Positions 44,451 to 53,375 of a stretch of DNA of 64,000 nucleotides are shown here, piece after piece (positions within the stretch are counted from its first letter, which is position 1; each line of letters opens with the position of its first letter). Origin of the DNA: Polyangia bacterium (lineage in GTDB: Bacteria; Myxococcota_A; Polyangia; Nannocystales; Nannocystaceae); contig JAUIFF010000002.1 of NCBI GenBank assembly GCA_030429545.1, positions 248,001 to 312,000 on the forward strand, in the 5' to 3' direction. The notes beneath the pieces were generated by a model that worked only from the letters and a program-made list of their open reading frames with translations, ran no database searches and was not told where the DNA came from. Both the position numbers and the translations under genes were made by a program.

Positions 44451-45487
44451 GGAAACCTCCGCAGGCGTGTGGTTCGCAACCCGACGTCAAACAGGAGCAA
44501 CAGGAGAGCTGGCCACAACAGCAGGTGAAATAGCTCGGCCCGAATTTGCTGCCCCTCGATCGTCGATTTCTCGAGCTTGTCGAGCAGGTCCATAAAGCTC
44601 GTGCGCAGGGCATCGCGGTCTTCGGCGGTGTAGGCAAAGCCCCCGGTGATGCTGGCGATGCGCTCGAGCTGGGCCGGGTCGACACCATCGGTGCCAAACT
44701 TGTGGCTACCCATGAGCACCGTATAGATCTTGATGTCGCGTTCCTTGGCCTCGGTCGCGGCACTGTCTGGGTTGATCCCGCCGGCGTTGTGCTTGCCGTC
44801 GGTCAGCAACACAACGATTTTGCTTTCGGCATCCGACTCGTCGAGGCGATTGAGCGCCACGCCTAGGCCCGCACCAATGGCCGTCGACGACCCGTCGATC
44901 CCCCCGAGCTGGACCCGGTCGATCAGTGCCCGCAGGACATCGTGGTCGATCGTGAGGGGCGAAACAGTGGTAGCCCGGCTGCCAAACGCGACCAGGCCAA
45001 TGCGGTCGTGCGGACGCCTGGCGATAAACTCGTCGATCACAGCTTTGGCCGCTTCGAGGCGATTGGGGTACATGTCCCCAAGTTCCATCGACTGGCTGAG
45101 GTCGAGAGCGATGGCGATGTCGATGCCCTCGTGTTCGATGCGATCGGTGTGGCGGCTCGACTGCGGGCGGGCCAGGGTCACCGCCAACAATACCGCTGCG
45201 GCCAGGCGAAAACCGTCGGGAAGATGCACCAGGCGGGCGGCCAAGCCCGGGCGAATCCTGCGGGTGGTCCGCAGGCGCGAGAACTTCATGGTCGGTGGCC
45301 GCGGTGAAAAATAGGTGCGGATACAAAGAGCAAGGAGCGGGAGCAGGGCCGCCAGCAGCCACATCGGTTCGGCGATCACGACATAGCGCAGGCCCTGGCC
45401 GAGATAGAGCGCGAGGCCGCCGGCGGTGATGCCTAACGTCAGCAGAGCCCAGCCCACAATTGGCAGGAGGTGGCGGACAAACTTCAT
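44447..45487 (-). CDS. BatA-like von Willebrand factor A membrane protein
   Basis: A 346-aa protein. Two N-terminal helices (LLPIVGWALLTLGITAGG, LLAALLPLLALCI), then a third near residue 95, then a VWA domain with MIDAS residues DLSQS, SSTAIG and LLTDGKHN. The C-terminus ends in a helix (LFHLLLWPALLLLLFDVGL). Together with BatB it forms the membrane core of the Bat system. Start and stop overlap the neighbouring genes by 4 bp, so expression is coupled. Confidence 0.88.
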   Translation of the reverse strand: MKFVRHLLPIVGWALLTLGITAGGLALYLGQGLRYVVIAEPMWLLAALLPLLALCIRTYFSPRPPTMKFSRLRTTRRIRPGLAARLVHLPDGFRLAAAVLLAVTLARPQSSRHTDRIEHEGIDIAIALDLSQSMELGDMYPNRLEAAKAVIDEFIARRPHDRIGLVAFGSRATTVSPLTIDHDVLRALIDRVQLGGIDGSSTAIGAGLGVALNRLDESDAESKIVVLLTDGKHNAGGINPDSAATEAKERDIKIYTVLMGSHKFGTDGVDPAQLERIASITGGFAYTAEDRDALRTSFMDLLDKLEKSTIEGQQIRAELFHLLLWPALLLLLFDVGLRTTRLRRFP

Positions 45488-46893
45488 GCCGAGTCCTCCT
45501 TGGCCGGTTGCTGCTGCGCCGTGGGTTGCGAGGTTTTGGCCGCCTCGGGAGCGTCGGGTTTCACCGAGGGAGCCTCCGGTGTTTTGGCCTCGGTGTCTCT
45601 TGTATCCGCATGTTGCTTATCGGGCTCAGGCGCGTCCTGGGGGAGGCTGCGCTCGACCATCTTGCGAACGGACCCAAGCGCGCCACTGGCCTCCTCGACC
45701 GGCGGGGCAAACCGGGCGAACTTGACGAGGTCGCAGGCTTGCAAAAAATCGATCACTTCCTTGGCGTTGAGCGGCTCAATGCGCTTGGCCTCGCGCAGCA
45801 GTTCCTGGCGAATCTCCTCGGTGGTGCGGTCGAGGGCCTCGATGCCAAACCGACCTTCGATATAGCCCTTGGTGATCTCGGTGAGTTCGAGGTAGTAGAG
45901 CTGGAACTTGCCGTCTTCGACCAGCGAGCGCTGCTCCAATTGTTCGAGGGCCGACAGGGCGACCTCGTGGGCCGGCAGGGGTGGTGGTATATACACAGGT
46001 TTGCTGCGCCGCCGCCAACGGCCCCACAGCATCATGCCGACAAACCCCAATAAAAGGGCAGCTAGCGCACTGTAAATCACAAGTTCGAGGCGGTCGTTGG
46101 GATACTCCAACGATATCGGAGGGTCCTCGCCTTCGCGTTGCGGGTCGTTTTCGTTGGCCAGCAGCGAGTCGACTGTAAACGTGGTGGCTGGCACGCGGAC
46201 GGTGTGGACTTCGCCCTTGTCGTCTAAATAGGTCAGCGGAAACGACGGGACCTTGCCCTCGCCGACCTGGAAATATTGCAGGGTGATTTTGAACTGCTTG
46301 CGAAACCCAGTGCCGGTCGACTCGGGCTCGGCCTCTTCAACCCCCACGCGATGCAGTGAGCCAAAGTCGAGGCCGGTGGGGAGATTGACCGAGTAACCCG
46401 CGGGATAGGCCGCAGTCACCGTGAGCGTGAGCAGGTCGCCGATGTTGGACGGGTCGGGGCTGATGTCGGTGACCAGCGTGATCGGCCCGTCGACGGTGGG
46501 CTCAGGGGCATCAAACGCGTCGGGATCGAGTGCGTCGTCGATGCTGCCTGTCGGGTCAGGTTGGGCGCCAGGTTGGGGACCGGCCGGCGGAGCTTGAAGC
46601 CCGGGAGGTTGTTGGCCAGGAGGTTGTGGCGCAGGTTGGGCAGGCTGGGCAGGGGCAGGCTGGGCAGGGGCAGGGGCAGGCTGGGCAGGGGCAGGTTGGG
46701 CCGCCGGACCAGGGAGCAGCTTCTCGGGTTCCCGGTCGAGTTTGTCAGCGTCGGGGATCTTTGGCGGCGTTTGCGGCAGGTTTTTCGGCAGCGGTTGGAC
46801 CACGGGGTTCGCGGTCTTTGCATCGGCCTCGTCGGGCGAGGGCGCCGGCTGTACGAGGGCGAGGGCCAAAGCCCATGTATAGGCATGGATCAT
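45484..46893 (-). CDS. Bat-operon membrane protein (BatD/DUF4381-like)
   Basis: A 469-aa protein. A hydrophobic N-terminal export signal is followed by a ~110-residue PAQ-rich linker, a beta domain (ITLVTDISPDPSNIGDLLTL, NLPTGLDFGSLHRVG), one membrane helix (LVIYSALAALLLGFVGMMLWG) and a cytoplasmic helical region (YYLELTEITKGYIEGRFG, LRQELLREAKRIE-type) that matches the end of DUF4381/BatD-like proteins, and a Pro/Ala/Lys-rich tail. It sits between DUF58 and VWA genes, as in other MoxR operons. ATG overlap at both ends. Confidence 0.75.
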   Translation of the reverse strand: MIHAYTWALALALVQPAPSPDEADAKTANPVVQPLPKNLPQTPPKIPDADKLDREPEKLLPGPAAQPAPAQPAPAPAQPAPAQPAQPAPQPPGQQPPGLQAPPAGPQPGAQPDPTGSIDDALDPDAFDAPEPTVDGPITLVTDISPDPSNIGDLLTLTVTAAYPAGYSVNLPTGLDFGSLHRVGVEEAEPESTGTGFRKQFKITLQYFQVGEGKVPSFPLTYLDDKGEVHTVRVPATTFTVDSLLANENDPQREGEDPPISLEYPNDRLELVIYSALAALLLGFVGMMLWGRWRRRSKPVYIPPPLPAHEVALSALEQLEQRSLVEDGKFQLYYLELTEITKGYIEGRFGIEALDRTTEEIRQELLREAKRIEPLNAKEVIDFLQACDLVKFARFAPPVEEASGALGSVRKMVERSLPQDAPEPDKQHADTRDTEAKTPEAPSVKPDAPEAAKTSQPTAQQQPAKEDSA

Positions 46894-47858
46894 CGACGCA
46901 TCCTCCGGGCCCGACGGGAGAAAAAGTGCACCAGCGGCTGCTCCCAGTTGTCGCCACAGCGGATGCTCATGGTCTCGAGCCTGAGTTTGCGCATGAGTTT
47001 GTCAAACCGCTCGCGCTCGCGCCTGACCTGCTTGCGGTAGGCTTTGGCCCGCCGTGGGCTCAGGTCTAAAAACCGGTCGCGCAGGCCGAGGATTTCGAGG
47101 TCCTCAAACGAAACAATGCCGAGCGCTGGGAGTTCGAGTTCCAACGGGTCTTCGACGCGAATCGGGATCAGGTCGTGGCGGCGGCGGGCGACCTTGAGGG
47201 CGTGTTCAAACCCCTGGGCCTCGTCCTGGCGTTTGCGTTCGGTCGGCAGGGCGTCGACAAAGTCGGAGATCAGCACGGCAACGCTGTGACCGTGGGCTAG
47301 GCGGGCGAGGTACTCGAGGCCGGCGGCGGCCCGGGTGCGGCGGCTTTCGGGCTCGTGCGAGAGCACCCGCGAAACCACTGCAAGTACATGTTTTCGCCCG
47401 CTGCGCGGCGGCACAAAGACTTCGACCTTGTCGGTAAACCCGATAAGACCCACGCGGTCGTTGTTGCGAATCGCCGAAAACGCAAAGGTCGCGGCCAAAC
47501 GGGCGACCACCTGGCGCTTGTCGTAGGTGCGCGAGCCGAGGTCGAGGCTGCCGGACATGTCGACCACCAACATCACGGTGAGCTCGCGTTCCTCGGTAAA
47601 CAGCTTGATGTGGGGGACCCCGGTGCGGGCGGTGACGTTCCAATCGATCGCCCGGACATCGTCGCCGGGCTCGTAGGCACGGACCTCGGCAAAGGCCACG
47701 CCCTGGCCTTTAAAGCAGGATTGATAGGAGCCGGCGAGATGTTGGTTGACGATCCGCGAGGTCTGAATCTCGATTCGCCGGATCTCGCGCAACAGCTCCA
47801 TGGTTCGCTCGCGGGCCTCCGCTTGCTTTTGCCGGGACTGTGATTGCGTGCGCGCCAT
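46890..47858 (-). CDS. DUF58-domain protein (Bat operon)
   Basis: A 322-aa soluble protein. It contains the DUF58 core: YEPGDDVRAIDWNVTARTG, then a VWA-like strand VMLVVDMSGSLDLG with a DxSGS MIDAS motif, and RNNDRVGLIGFTDKVE. DUF58 proteins pair with MoxR ATPases and are thought to deliver clients. It is next to the MoxR gene (84 bp apart) and overlaps the following gene by 4 bp. No signal peptide, so it is cytoplasmic. Confidence 0.9.
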   Translation of the reverse strand: MARTQSQSRQKQAEARERTMELLREIRRIEIQTSRIVNQHLAGSYQSCFKGQGVAFAEVRAYEPGDDVRAIDWNVTARTGVPHIKLFTEERELTVMLVVDMSGSLDLGSRTYDKRQVVARLAATFAFSAIRNNDRVGLIGFTDKVEVFVPPRSGRKHVLAVVSRVLSHEPESRRTRAAAGLEYLARLAHGHSVAVLISDFVDALPTERKRQDEAQGFEHALKVARRRHDLIPIRVEDPLELELPALGIVSFEDLEILGLRDRFLDLSPRRAKAYRKQVRRERERFDKLMRKLRLETMSIRCGDNWEQPLVHFFSRRARRMRR

Positions 47859-47942
47859 GGTTAGCTTAACGATAAACGTGTAGGTACATGCAAGATCGGT
47901 GGTGATACATTTGTTTTGGCCCTGTGGCCAGTTACCAGAGCA

Positions 47943-48950
47943 CTAGGGAACCTGGACGTGCTCTAAAATCAACCGGACGATCTGCTCGACGGTTTTGCCC
48001 TCGGCCTCGGCCTCGTAGCTCAAAATGATGCGGTGGCGCAAAATGTCGGGGGCGACGGCCTTGACATCCTCGGGGCTGACATAGCCGTGGCGCCGCAAAA
48101 ACGCGTGGGCACGGGCGGCCTGAAACAGTGCGATCGAGGCCCGCGGGGAGGCGCCAAAGTCGATAAACGGGGTCAGCGATTCGAGCCCGGCGGCGGCGGG
48201 GTTGCGGGTCGCGGTGATGACATCGACGATGTACTTTTGGACAGGTTCTTCGACGATGATTTTGTCGATCGTCTTGCGGACGGCCTGCAGGTCTTCGGGG
48301 CCGATCACCGGGTTGATTTCGGGGGCACTACCCGTGGGCGCGGCACCGATCCGCTGCATGATCTTGAGCTCGTCCTCGGGCGAGGGGTAGGCGACCTTGA
48401 TCTTAAACATGAACCGGTCGAGCTGGGCCTCTGGGAGGTTGTAGGTGCCCTCCTGCTCGATCGGGTTTTGCGTAGCGAGCACCAAAAACGGCTTGGGCAG
48501 GCGGTAGGTCTCATCGCCGATCGTCACCTGGCGCTCGGCCATGGCTTCGAGCAACGCACTTTGAACCTTGGCCGGGGCGCGGTTGACTTCGTCGGCGAGC
48601 AGCAGGTTGGTAAACACCGGGCCCTGCTTGTTGGTGAACTCGCCGGTGTTGTGGTTGTAGATCACCGTGCCCAACACATCGGAGGGCAGCAGATCCGGTG
48701 TGAACTGGACCCGCTTAAAGTCCATGGTCAAACAACGCGCGAGGGTCGAGACGGTCAGGGTTTTGGCGAGACCGGGGGCGCCTTCTAAAAGCACGTGGCC
48801 GCCGCACAAAAGGCCCATGAACACGCGTTCGATCATGGCTTGCTGGCCGACGATGACCTTGTGGATTTCGGTGAACAGGCGGTCGATAAACGCGCTCTCG
48901 CGTTCGACCATCTCGTTGACGAGACGAATATCGTAGGAGCCGACAGTCAT
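47943..48950 (-). CDS. MoxR-family AAA+ ATPase
   Basis: A protein of about 335 aa. Motifs: EGAPGLAKTLT (Walker A), NLLLADEVNRAPAKVQSALLEAMAERQVT (Walker B plus sensor region), ATQNPIEQEGTYNLPEAQLDRF, and GASPRASIAL (sensor 2). MoxR ATPases act as chaperones for VWA-domain proteins and assemble metal-containing or envelope complexes. The ATG at 48950 was chosen because upstream sequence is Pro/Ala-rich and non-homologous. It heads the Bat operon; the upstream hairpin at 49074 may be involved in control. Confidence 0.92.
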   Translation of the reverse strand: MTVGSYDIRLVNEMVERESAFIDRLFTEIHKVIVGQQAMIERVFMGLLCGGHVLLEGAPGLAKTLTVSTLARCLTMDFKRVQFTPDLLPSDVLGTVIYNHNTGEFTNKQGPVFTNLLLADEVNRAPAKVQSALLEAMAERQVTIGDETYRLPKPFLVLATQNPIEQEGTYNLPEAQLDRFMFKIKVAYPSPEDELKIMQRIGAAPTGSAPEINPVIGPEDLQAVRKTIDKIIVEEPVQKYIVDVITATRNPAAAGLESLTPFIDFGASPRASIALFQAARAHAFLRRHGYVSPEDVKAVAPDILRHRIILSYEAEAEGKTVEQIVRLILEHVQVP

Positions 48951-49073
48951 GGTGATGGAAGGTGTGTAAAGCCCAGGCGGTGGGCGGGCGGCAGTATAGG
49001 GGAACCCTGGCCGGGCTCCCACCACATGCGGGCGGGCGATGTGCGCGAGTGAGGTGGTGGGCGCGACAGCGAT

Positions 49074-49090
49074 TTCCGGCAAAGCCGGAA
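49074..49090. promoter_or_regulatory. Perfect inverted repeat TTCCGGC-AAA-GCCGGAA
   Basis: Seven-base arms and a three-base loop stand in the region divergent between the MoxR operon and the 49160 gene. A further TCCGGC half-arm follows at 49093. It could be an operator or an RNA hairpin. Confidence 0.4.
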
Positions 49091-49159
49091 TGTCCGGCAA
49101 ACTTACCCCCGGCAGGGGTTATTTCGCGAAAAGGCCGCGACTCTCCTCACAACCGTGCC

Positions 49160-49612
49160 ATGTCCGCCCATCTCGGCGACTGGGAGTTTGACGCTGTAGG
49201 CCCCGTGATCTACAAAGCGACCTCCATGGCAGTCCGTGACCCCGAGCGCTATTTCGATCTTCGCACCGTCAACCGCTACCTCAAAAATGGGACGGTGACG
49301 CGGACGGATTACGACGAGTACCTCACCAAGCTCGAAGATGTGTCTGAGAAGATCATGGAGCGCAGTGCCGGTGGCGACGACGACGGCTACGAAGCTGCAG
49401 CCGCGGCCCAAGGTGAGCAAGGCGAGCAAACCCCTGAGCAAGCTGGGCAAGTCGAGGAGGCAAAACAAGCCGCGACCCCGCAGGCCCCAGCGCAGGCCCC
49501 AACACAAGTCCCAGCGCAGGCCCCAGCGCAGGCCGAAGTGCAGGCCGCGGCGCCTGTGCAGCAAACCCAGGCCGCAGCTCCCCCAGTTACGACCCCCGGA
49601 ACACCCCAGTGA
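49160..49612 (+). CDS. Hypothetical protein with Ala/Pro/Gln tail
   Basis: A 150-aa protein. The first ~75 residues look folded (MSAHLGDWEFDAVGPVIYKA, YFDLRTVNRYLKNGTVTRTD), the rest is an Ala/Gln/Pro-rich, probably unstructured tail. No signal peptide or membrane helix. ATG 49160 was chosen over a frame opening at 48962. Its stop overlaps the GTG start of the HtrA-type gene by 4 bp, so the two are coupled. No function recognised. Confidence 0.6.
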   Translation: MSAHLGDWEFDAVGPVIYKATSMAVRDPERYFDLRTVNRYLKNGTVTRTDYDEYLTKLEDVSEKIMERSAGGDDDGYEAAAAAQGEQGEQTPEQAGQVEEAKQAATPQAPAQAPTQVPAQAPAQAEVQAAAPVQQTQAAAPPVTTPGTPQ

Positions 49613-50691
49613 CCGGGCCGCGAGCGTCGTCTCGACGCTTGCACAGATTTCTATTTGTCGCCGGATTGGTCCTCGGGTGCCGCCCGGTCGAAGACATGCC
49701 GGTGACCGAGGTTGAGGACGTCGCGACCGAGCCTGCGCCGCGCGAGCCGACCGTTGCTTCGCTGCCAAACTTCGCCACGGTTGCTCAACGTTTGCAACCG
49801 TCGGTTGTAAGCGTGGTGTCGACTGTCGGCGAAGTCACCGATGACAACGGCCACACGCGGGCACTCAAGCACCGCGGCAGCGGCATGATTGTGAGTGCGC
49901 GCGGGCAGGTATTGACCAACGAGCACGTGATTTCGGGCGCGAGTCAGATCGACATCCAGCTCGGGGACCAACGCCGGCTGCCCGCCCGCGTGGTCTTTGG
50001 CGAGCCGCTGCTCGACTTGGCGTTGCTCGAAGTTGTCGAGCCGGTCAGCGACTTGCAACCGGTGACTTTTCGCCGGGCCCCGGCCAAACCGGGCGAGTGG
50101 GTGATGGCCGTGGGTCAACCATTTGGACTGGGCAACACCGTGACCGTTGGCGTGATCTCCGGGCTCGGCCGCGATCACAACGATCTGGGAAAGCCCGAGG
50201 ACCTGAGCCCCAACGGGATCTGGAGCTTCATCCAAACCGATGCGTCGATCAATGTCGGCAACTCCGGGGGGCCGGTGGTCGACATCCACGGCGAGGTCGT
50301 CGGCCTGACAACCGCGGTGCGCAACGACGGCCAGGGGGTTGCGTTTGCGATTCCGGCGGCGATGGCCCGCAAGTTCCTCGACGAAGTGTGGACCTACGGG
50401 CACCTGCGGATGGCCAGGTTGGGGATCCGAGCGGCCAATGTCGGGCCCGACGCGTTCCCCGGGCGACTTTCGGCCGTGGCGATTACCCAGGTCGCCGAAG
50501 GTGGTCCAGGCCAGGTTGCCGGCCTCAAAGTGGGCGATATTTTGTTGGCAATCGATGGTGTCGCGGTAGCCCGGGTGTCGCAGGTCGCGTACCTCACCCA
50601 GCTGCGGGGTGTCGGCGCGTCGATCGAGCTGCAGATCAAGCGCGGCGAGGAGCCTGTCAAACGGCTCGAGATCGTGCCGACCGGTTCCTAG
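49609..50691 (+). CDS. HtrA/DegP-type serine protease, lipoprotein
   Basis: A 360-aa protein. The N-terminal signal ends in a lipobox (AGLVLGC), so it is probably membrane-anchored in the envelope. Trypsin-like domain: His in LTNEHVISGA, Asp in LLDLALLEVV, Ser in NVGNSGGPVVD, the complete triad. One PDZ domain follows (VAEGGPGQVAGLKVGDILLAIDGV). HtrA proteases degrade or refold damaged envelope proteins and can respond to stress. GTG start. It is followed 53 bp later by the DUF3179-like selenoprotein candidate, perhaps in one operon. Confidence 0.92.
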   Translation: MTGPRASSRRLHRFLFVAGLVLGCRPVEDMPVTEVEDVATEPAPREPTVASLPNFATVAQRLQPSVVSVVSTVGEVTDDNGHTRALKHRGSGMIVSARGQVLTNEHVISGASQIDIQLGDQRRLPARVVFGEPLLDLALLEVVEPVSDLQPVTFRRAPAKPGEWVMAVGQPFGLGNTVTVGVISGLGRDHNDLGKPEDLSPNGIWSFIQTDASINVGNSGGPVVDIHGEVVGLTTAVRNDGQGVAFAIPAAMARKFLDEVWTYGHLRMARLGIRAANVGPDAFPGRLSAVAITQVAEGGPGQVAGLKVGDILLAIDGVAVARVSQVAYLTQLRGVGASIELQIKRGEEPVKRLEIVPTGS

Positions 50692-50744
50692 AAGCACGCG
50701 CGAGCCAGCGCCTGGAGTGTCTGTGTACGCGTTATCATCAAGCG

Positions 50745-51743
50745 ATGGCCACGGGCGATCTTTACACCACCTCCACCGGGCAGGTTTTCGACCCCAACCG
50801 GGTTAGCAAAATCGATGCATGGGCATTTAAACCGTTTCGCAGTGCCGGGGGCATGCCGCTATCGGAGGCACTTGGAGCCGGCAAGGTCAAGCCCGACACC
50901 CGGGTGTTGTCGACCCGAGTCCATGCTGATACAACGATTGTGTTGCTGACCCATCAGCTCTCCTACCACCACATCGCCCAGGGGATGTGTGCCGGTGAGC
51001 CGTGGATGGTCAGTTTTTGAATAGCCTGTCACACCGGGATCAGTTTGATCCCCAGGCTCGACGATGGCACCCAGCTCGATTTCAAAGTTGGTGGGGTCTA
51101 CAACGGGATGGTACTGCTGGCCGACATCCAAACCGGGTCGTCGTGGGACCACATCACCGGTGAGTGTGTCGACGGACAGCTGCGCGGGAGTCAGCTGCCG
51201 GTGCTCGGCCCGTTGCGGCACAGTACCGTCGCCGAAGTCGTGGCCGCGCAACCCAGCGCCGAGCTGCATCTGCCCCGGCAAAACCTGTTGCAGCGGATCG
51301 CCAGTCGCCTGTTGTTTCGCCTCGCCGGCGGCAAGGTGTTGCCACCGCATTTTCACGCGACCATGGGCGAGGCCGACGGACGATTGCCCAGGCACGAAGT
51401 TGGCCTCGGGGTGTGGACCCAAAGCCAGGCAAGGTTTTATCCACTGGCCCACCTGCGCGAGCGCGGAGGCGTGGTTGTCGACCGCCTCGATGGCCGTGGC
51501 TTGGTCGTCTACCTCGACCCCCAATCCGGCAGTCCCCAGGCGATTTGGCACGAAGCTCCTGGTGCGCGTATCGAAGGGGAGGTGGTTGTGCTCGGCGACG
51601 GGGCACGGTTGCACGCAGGAAAGTTGCGTCAGCAAGGAAAACCGGAAAGCTACCCACAGCTGCCGCACCAAACACTGACCCGTTGGTACGGGTTTTCCCT
51701 GACATTTCACGGGGTCACAATCGCCGGGACAACTCCGCCGTGA
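50745..51743 (+). CDS. DUF3179-like protein with in-frame TGA: selenoprotein candidate (UxxC)
   Basis: Two same-frame ORFs are separated by a single TGA at 51018-51020. Upstream, residues 1-91 end in GEPWMVSF. Downstream the frame reads IACHTGISLIPRLDDG, then GGVYNGMVLLADIQTGSSW and ITGECVDGQLRGSQLPVLG. This matches the DUF3179 pattern (V-T-Y-C-P-L-C-x-T-G, then L-x-F-x-V-x-G, S-L-W, G-x-L, then V.G....AR.YPL near HEVGLGVWTQSQARFYPL). The TGA falls exactly on the first Cys of CxxC, giving Sec92-Ile-Ala-Cys. A hairpin of SECIS shape follows at once. Read through, the product is 332 aa. A sequencing error or pseudogene is the alternative; the open, family-like downstream 240 codons argue against it. 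Confidence 0.75.
51023..51058 (+). promoter_or_regulatory. Bacterial SECIS-like hairpin just after the in-frame TGA
   Basis: Outer arms AGCCTG (51023-51028) and CAGGCT (51053-51058) pair fully. An inner stem GGGATCA (51036-51042) and TGATCCC (51046-51052) pairs fully, closing a GTT loop. A seven-base bulge lies on the 5' side. The first loop base is G, 22 nt after the TGA. Known bacterial SECIS elements have a short stem-loop with a G near the start of the apical loop, about 16-37 nt after UGA. SelB binding would decode UGA as selenocysteine. Confidence 0.7.
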
Positions 51744-52327
51744 TTCTGTCGTCGCGGCCAGGTCCGGTGTTTTCGGCCGGGGACTGCCAGGCGATGGTCG
51801 GCGAAATCGTCGATGCGCCAGCCCTCGGGCCGAGTAATCTCGCCCCGCGTTTTCGCGGCTCCTACGGGTTTTCGATCCGCTGCCGGCGATCGGGCCTGGA
51901 CCTCATCGAAGATGCATTTACAAGTTTTTCGCCGTTCGTCGAGCAGTTGCGGCATTCGGGTGGCAATGCGTTTTTTATCAACCCCCTGGTGATCGAGCCG
52001 GGGGTTGCCATTGGTGCCCACATCGACACGAGCTTGATGGCCGACTGTGGCCAGCGGGTGTACCCGCGGGAGGTATTTGTGTTGTATCTGCAAATTCCCC
52101 GGGGAATGGCCGGCGGCGAGTTGGTGCTGCGGACAGGCGGGCGGGTCATGGAGCGGCTCGTGCCGCAGGCCGGGCACAGCCTGTGGTTTGCCGGTGACCT
52201 CACCCACGAAGTCACCCGCATGCGCGGCCCGTGCTCGCGGGTAAGCCTGGTCGCCGAGGTCTATGTGTTGCCGCCAAAGCTGCTGGCCAAGGTGCCCGAC
52301 TACCGGCTCGACCCGAGCGCGGCTTGA
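51740..52327 (+). CDS. 2-oxoglutarate/Fe(II) oxygenase, prolyl-hydroxylase-like
   Basis: A 195-aa protein. The iron triad is visible: GAHIDTS (HxD, near residue 93-95) and DLTHEVTR (second His), followed by SRVSLVAEVYVL with the Arg that binds 2-oxoglutarate. The beta-helix strands VYPREVFVLYLQIPRGM and GGELVLRTGG are typical. Such enzymes hydroxylate proteins or small molecules. The GTG start overlaps the stop of the DUF3179-like gene by three bases. It contains two copies of the dispersed palindrome (51913, 52083). Substrate unknown. Confidence 0.78.
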   Translation: MILSSRPGPVFSAGDCQAMVGEIVDAPALGPSNLAPRFRGSYGFSIRCRRSGLDLIEDAFTSFSPFVEQLRHSGGNAFFINPLVIEPGVAIGAHIDTSLMADCGQRVYPREVFVLYLQIPRGMAGGELVLRTGGRVMERLVPQAGHSLWFAGDLTHEVTRMRGPCSRVSLVAEVYVLPPKLLAKVPDYRLDPSAA

Positions 52328-52360
52328 CCAACTTGCGGCCAGCACCCAAGATCGCCGGCG

Positions 52361-53242
52361 ATGGCTCGGCCCCGCGAACAACTGCCCGACCAACCGCCCC
52401 ATCGTCGCGGGATCGTGCGTCGGGCCGTGCGGCCAGCGGGGTATCAGGCACCCGGTCCCAAACCCGCCGGTCCGGGTGGTCGCGATGAGTTGTGGCCAGA
52501 TGCGGGTGAAGATCTCTGCTATCTCCTCGGTGACTTTCGCATCTTTCAGCGGCTCGACGGTCACCGCTGGTCGCTCGACGATTTGGTGACGGCATGGGTG
52601 GCCAAACGGGCACTCGCCAGCCGACCGGTCGATCGCGCGTTTGACCTCGGTTGCGGGATTGGTTCGGTCTTGCTCATGACCACATTTTTGTGGCCACAGG
52701 CGCGGTGTGTCGGGGTCGAGGCCCAGGCGCTCAGCATTGGGCTCGCGCGCCGATCGGCGGCATACAACGGCGTCGAACCACGGGTGTGTTTACGCCACGG
52801 GGATTTGCGTGACCCGGCGATGACGGGCGACGGTCCGATCTTTGACCTGGTCACAGGGACACCTCCTTACTTCGACACCGCGGCGGGGACCGTTTCGGAT
52901 CGTCCACAAAAAGGACCCTGCCGGTTTGAGCTGCGCGGCGGTCTCGAGGCCTACTGTCAGGCAGCCGCCAGGTTACTCGCCGCCGACGGGCGATTTGTGT
53001 TGTGTGTGTCGCAGCTCGCCCCCGCGCGGGTCGAGGCCGTTGCCGCCGAACTCGATTTTTGCCTGTACCATCGCCTCGATGTCATCGGCCGGGTCGGCAA
53101 GGATCCGTTAATACATGTGTATACATTAGGTTATGGCGATTGCGCAGACACGCCCGTCGAGGAGCTCGTTGTGCGCGATCAAGACGGTCGATGGACGCCC
53201 GCATTTCGTGCGCTACGGCAGGCCATGGCCCTACCTGTATGA
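52361..53242 (+). CDS. TrmN6-like N6-adenine methyltransferase
   Basis: A 293-aa Rossmann-fold methyltransferase. The SAM-binding motif is AFDLGCGIGSVLLM, the acidic motif is VGVEAQA, and the catalytic motif is TGTPPYFDTA, close to the NPPY of N6-adenine enzymes. The N-terminal segment LGDFRIFQRLDGHRWSLDDLV matches TrmN6, which makes m6A37 in tRNA-Val1. The first ~40 residues are Arg/Pro-rich and may be extra. Third or fourth gene of the run from the HtrA gene. Confidence 0.82.
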   Translation: MARPREQLPDQPPHRRGIVRRAVRPAGYQAPGPKPAGPGGRDELWPDAGEDLCYLLGDFRIFQRLDGHRWSLDDLVTAWVAKRALASRPVDRAFDLGCGIGSVLLMTTFLWPQARCVGVEAQALSIGLARRSAAYNGVEPRVCLRHGDLRDPAMTGDGPIFDLVTGTPPYFDTAAGTVSDRPQKGPCRFELRGGLEAYCQAAARLLAADGRFVLCVSQLAPARVEAVAAELDFCLYHRLDVIGRVGKDPLIHVYTLGYGDCADTPVEELVVRDQDGRWTPAFRALRQAMALPV

Positions 53243-53375
53243 CCAACACAAACGCCGATGTTGTGCGTGCGTCGATGTCTTGTCCCGCCACCGGTTCTCC
53301 ACCGGATTAGCTAAAGAACAATGTATTTTGAAACATGTCTATAAAGTCAGGGGTGTGTGCAGTAGTTCTGCCTAG

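Noticed and set aside
51045..51743. A separate gene starting at TTG 51045
   Set aside because: It lacks the N-terminal part of the DUF3179-like domain, which lies in the same frame just upstream of the TGA; a single gene with recoding explains both.
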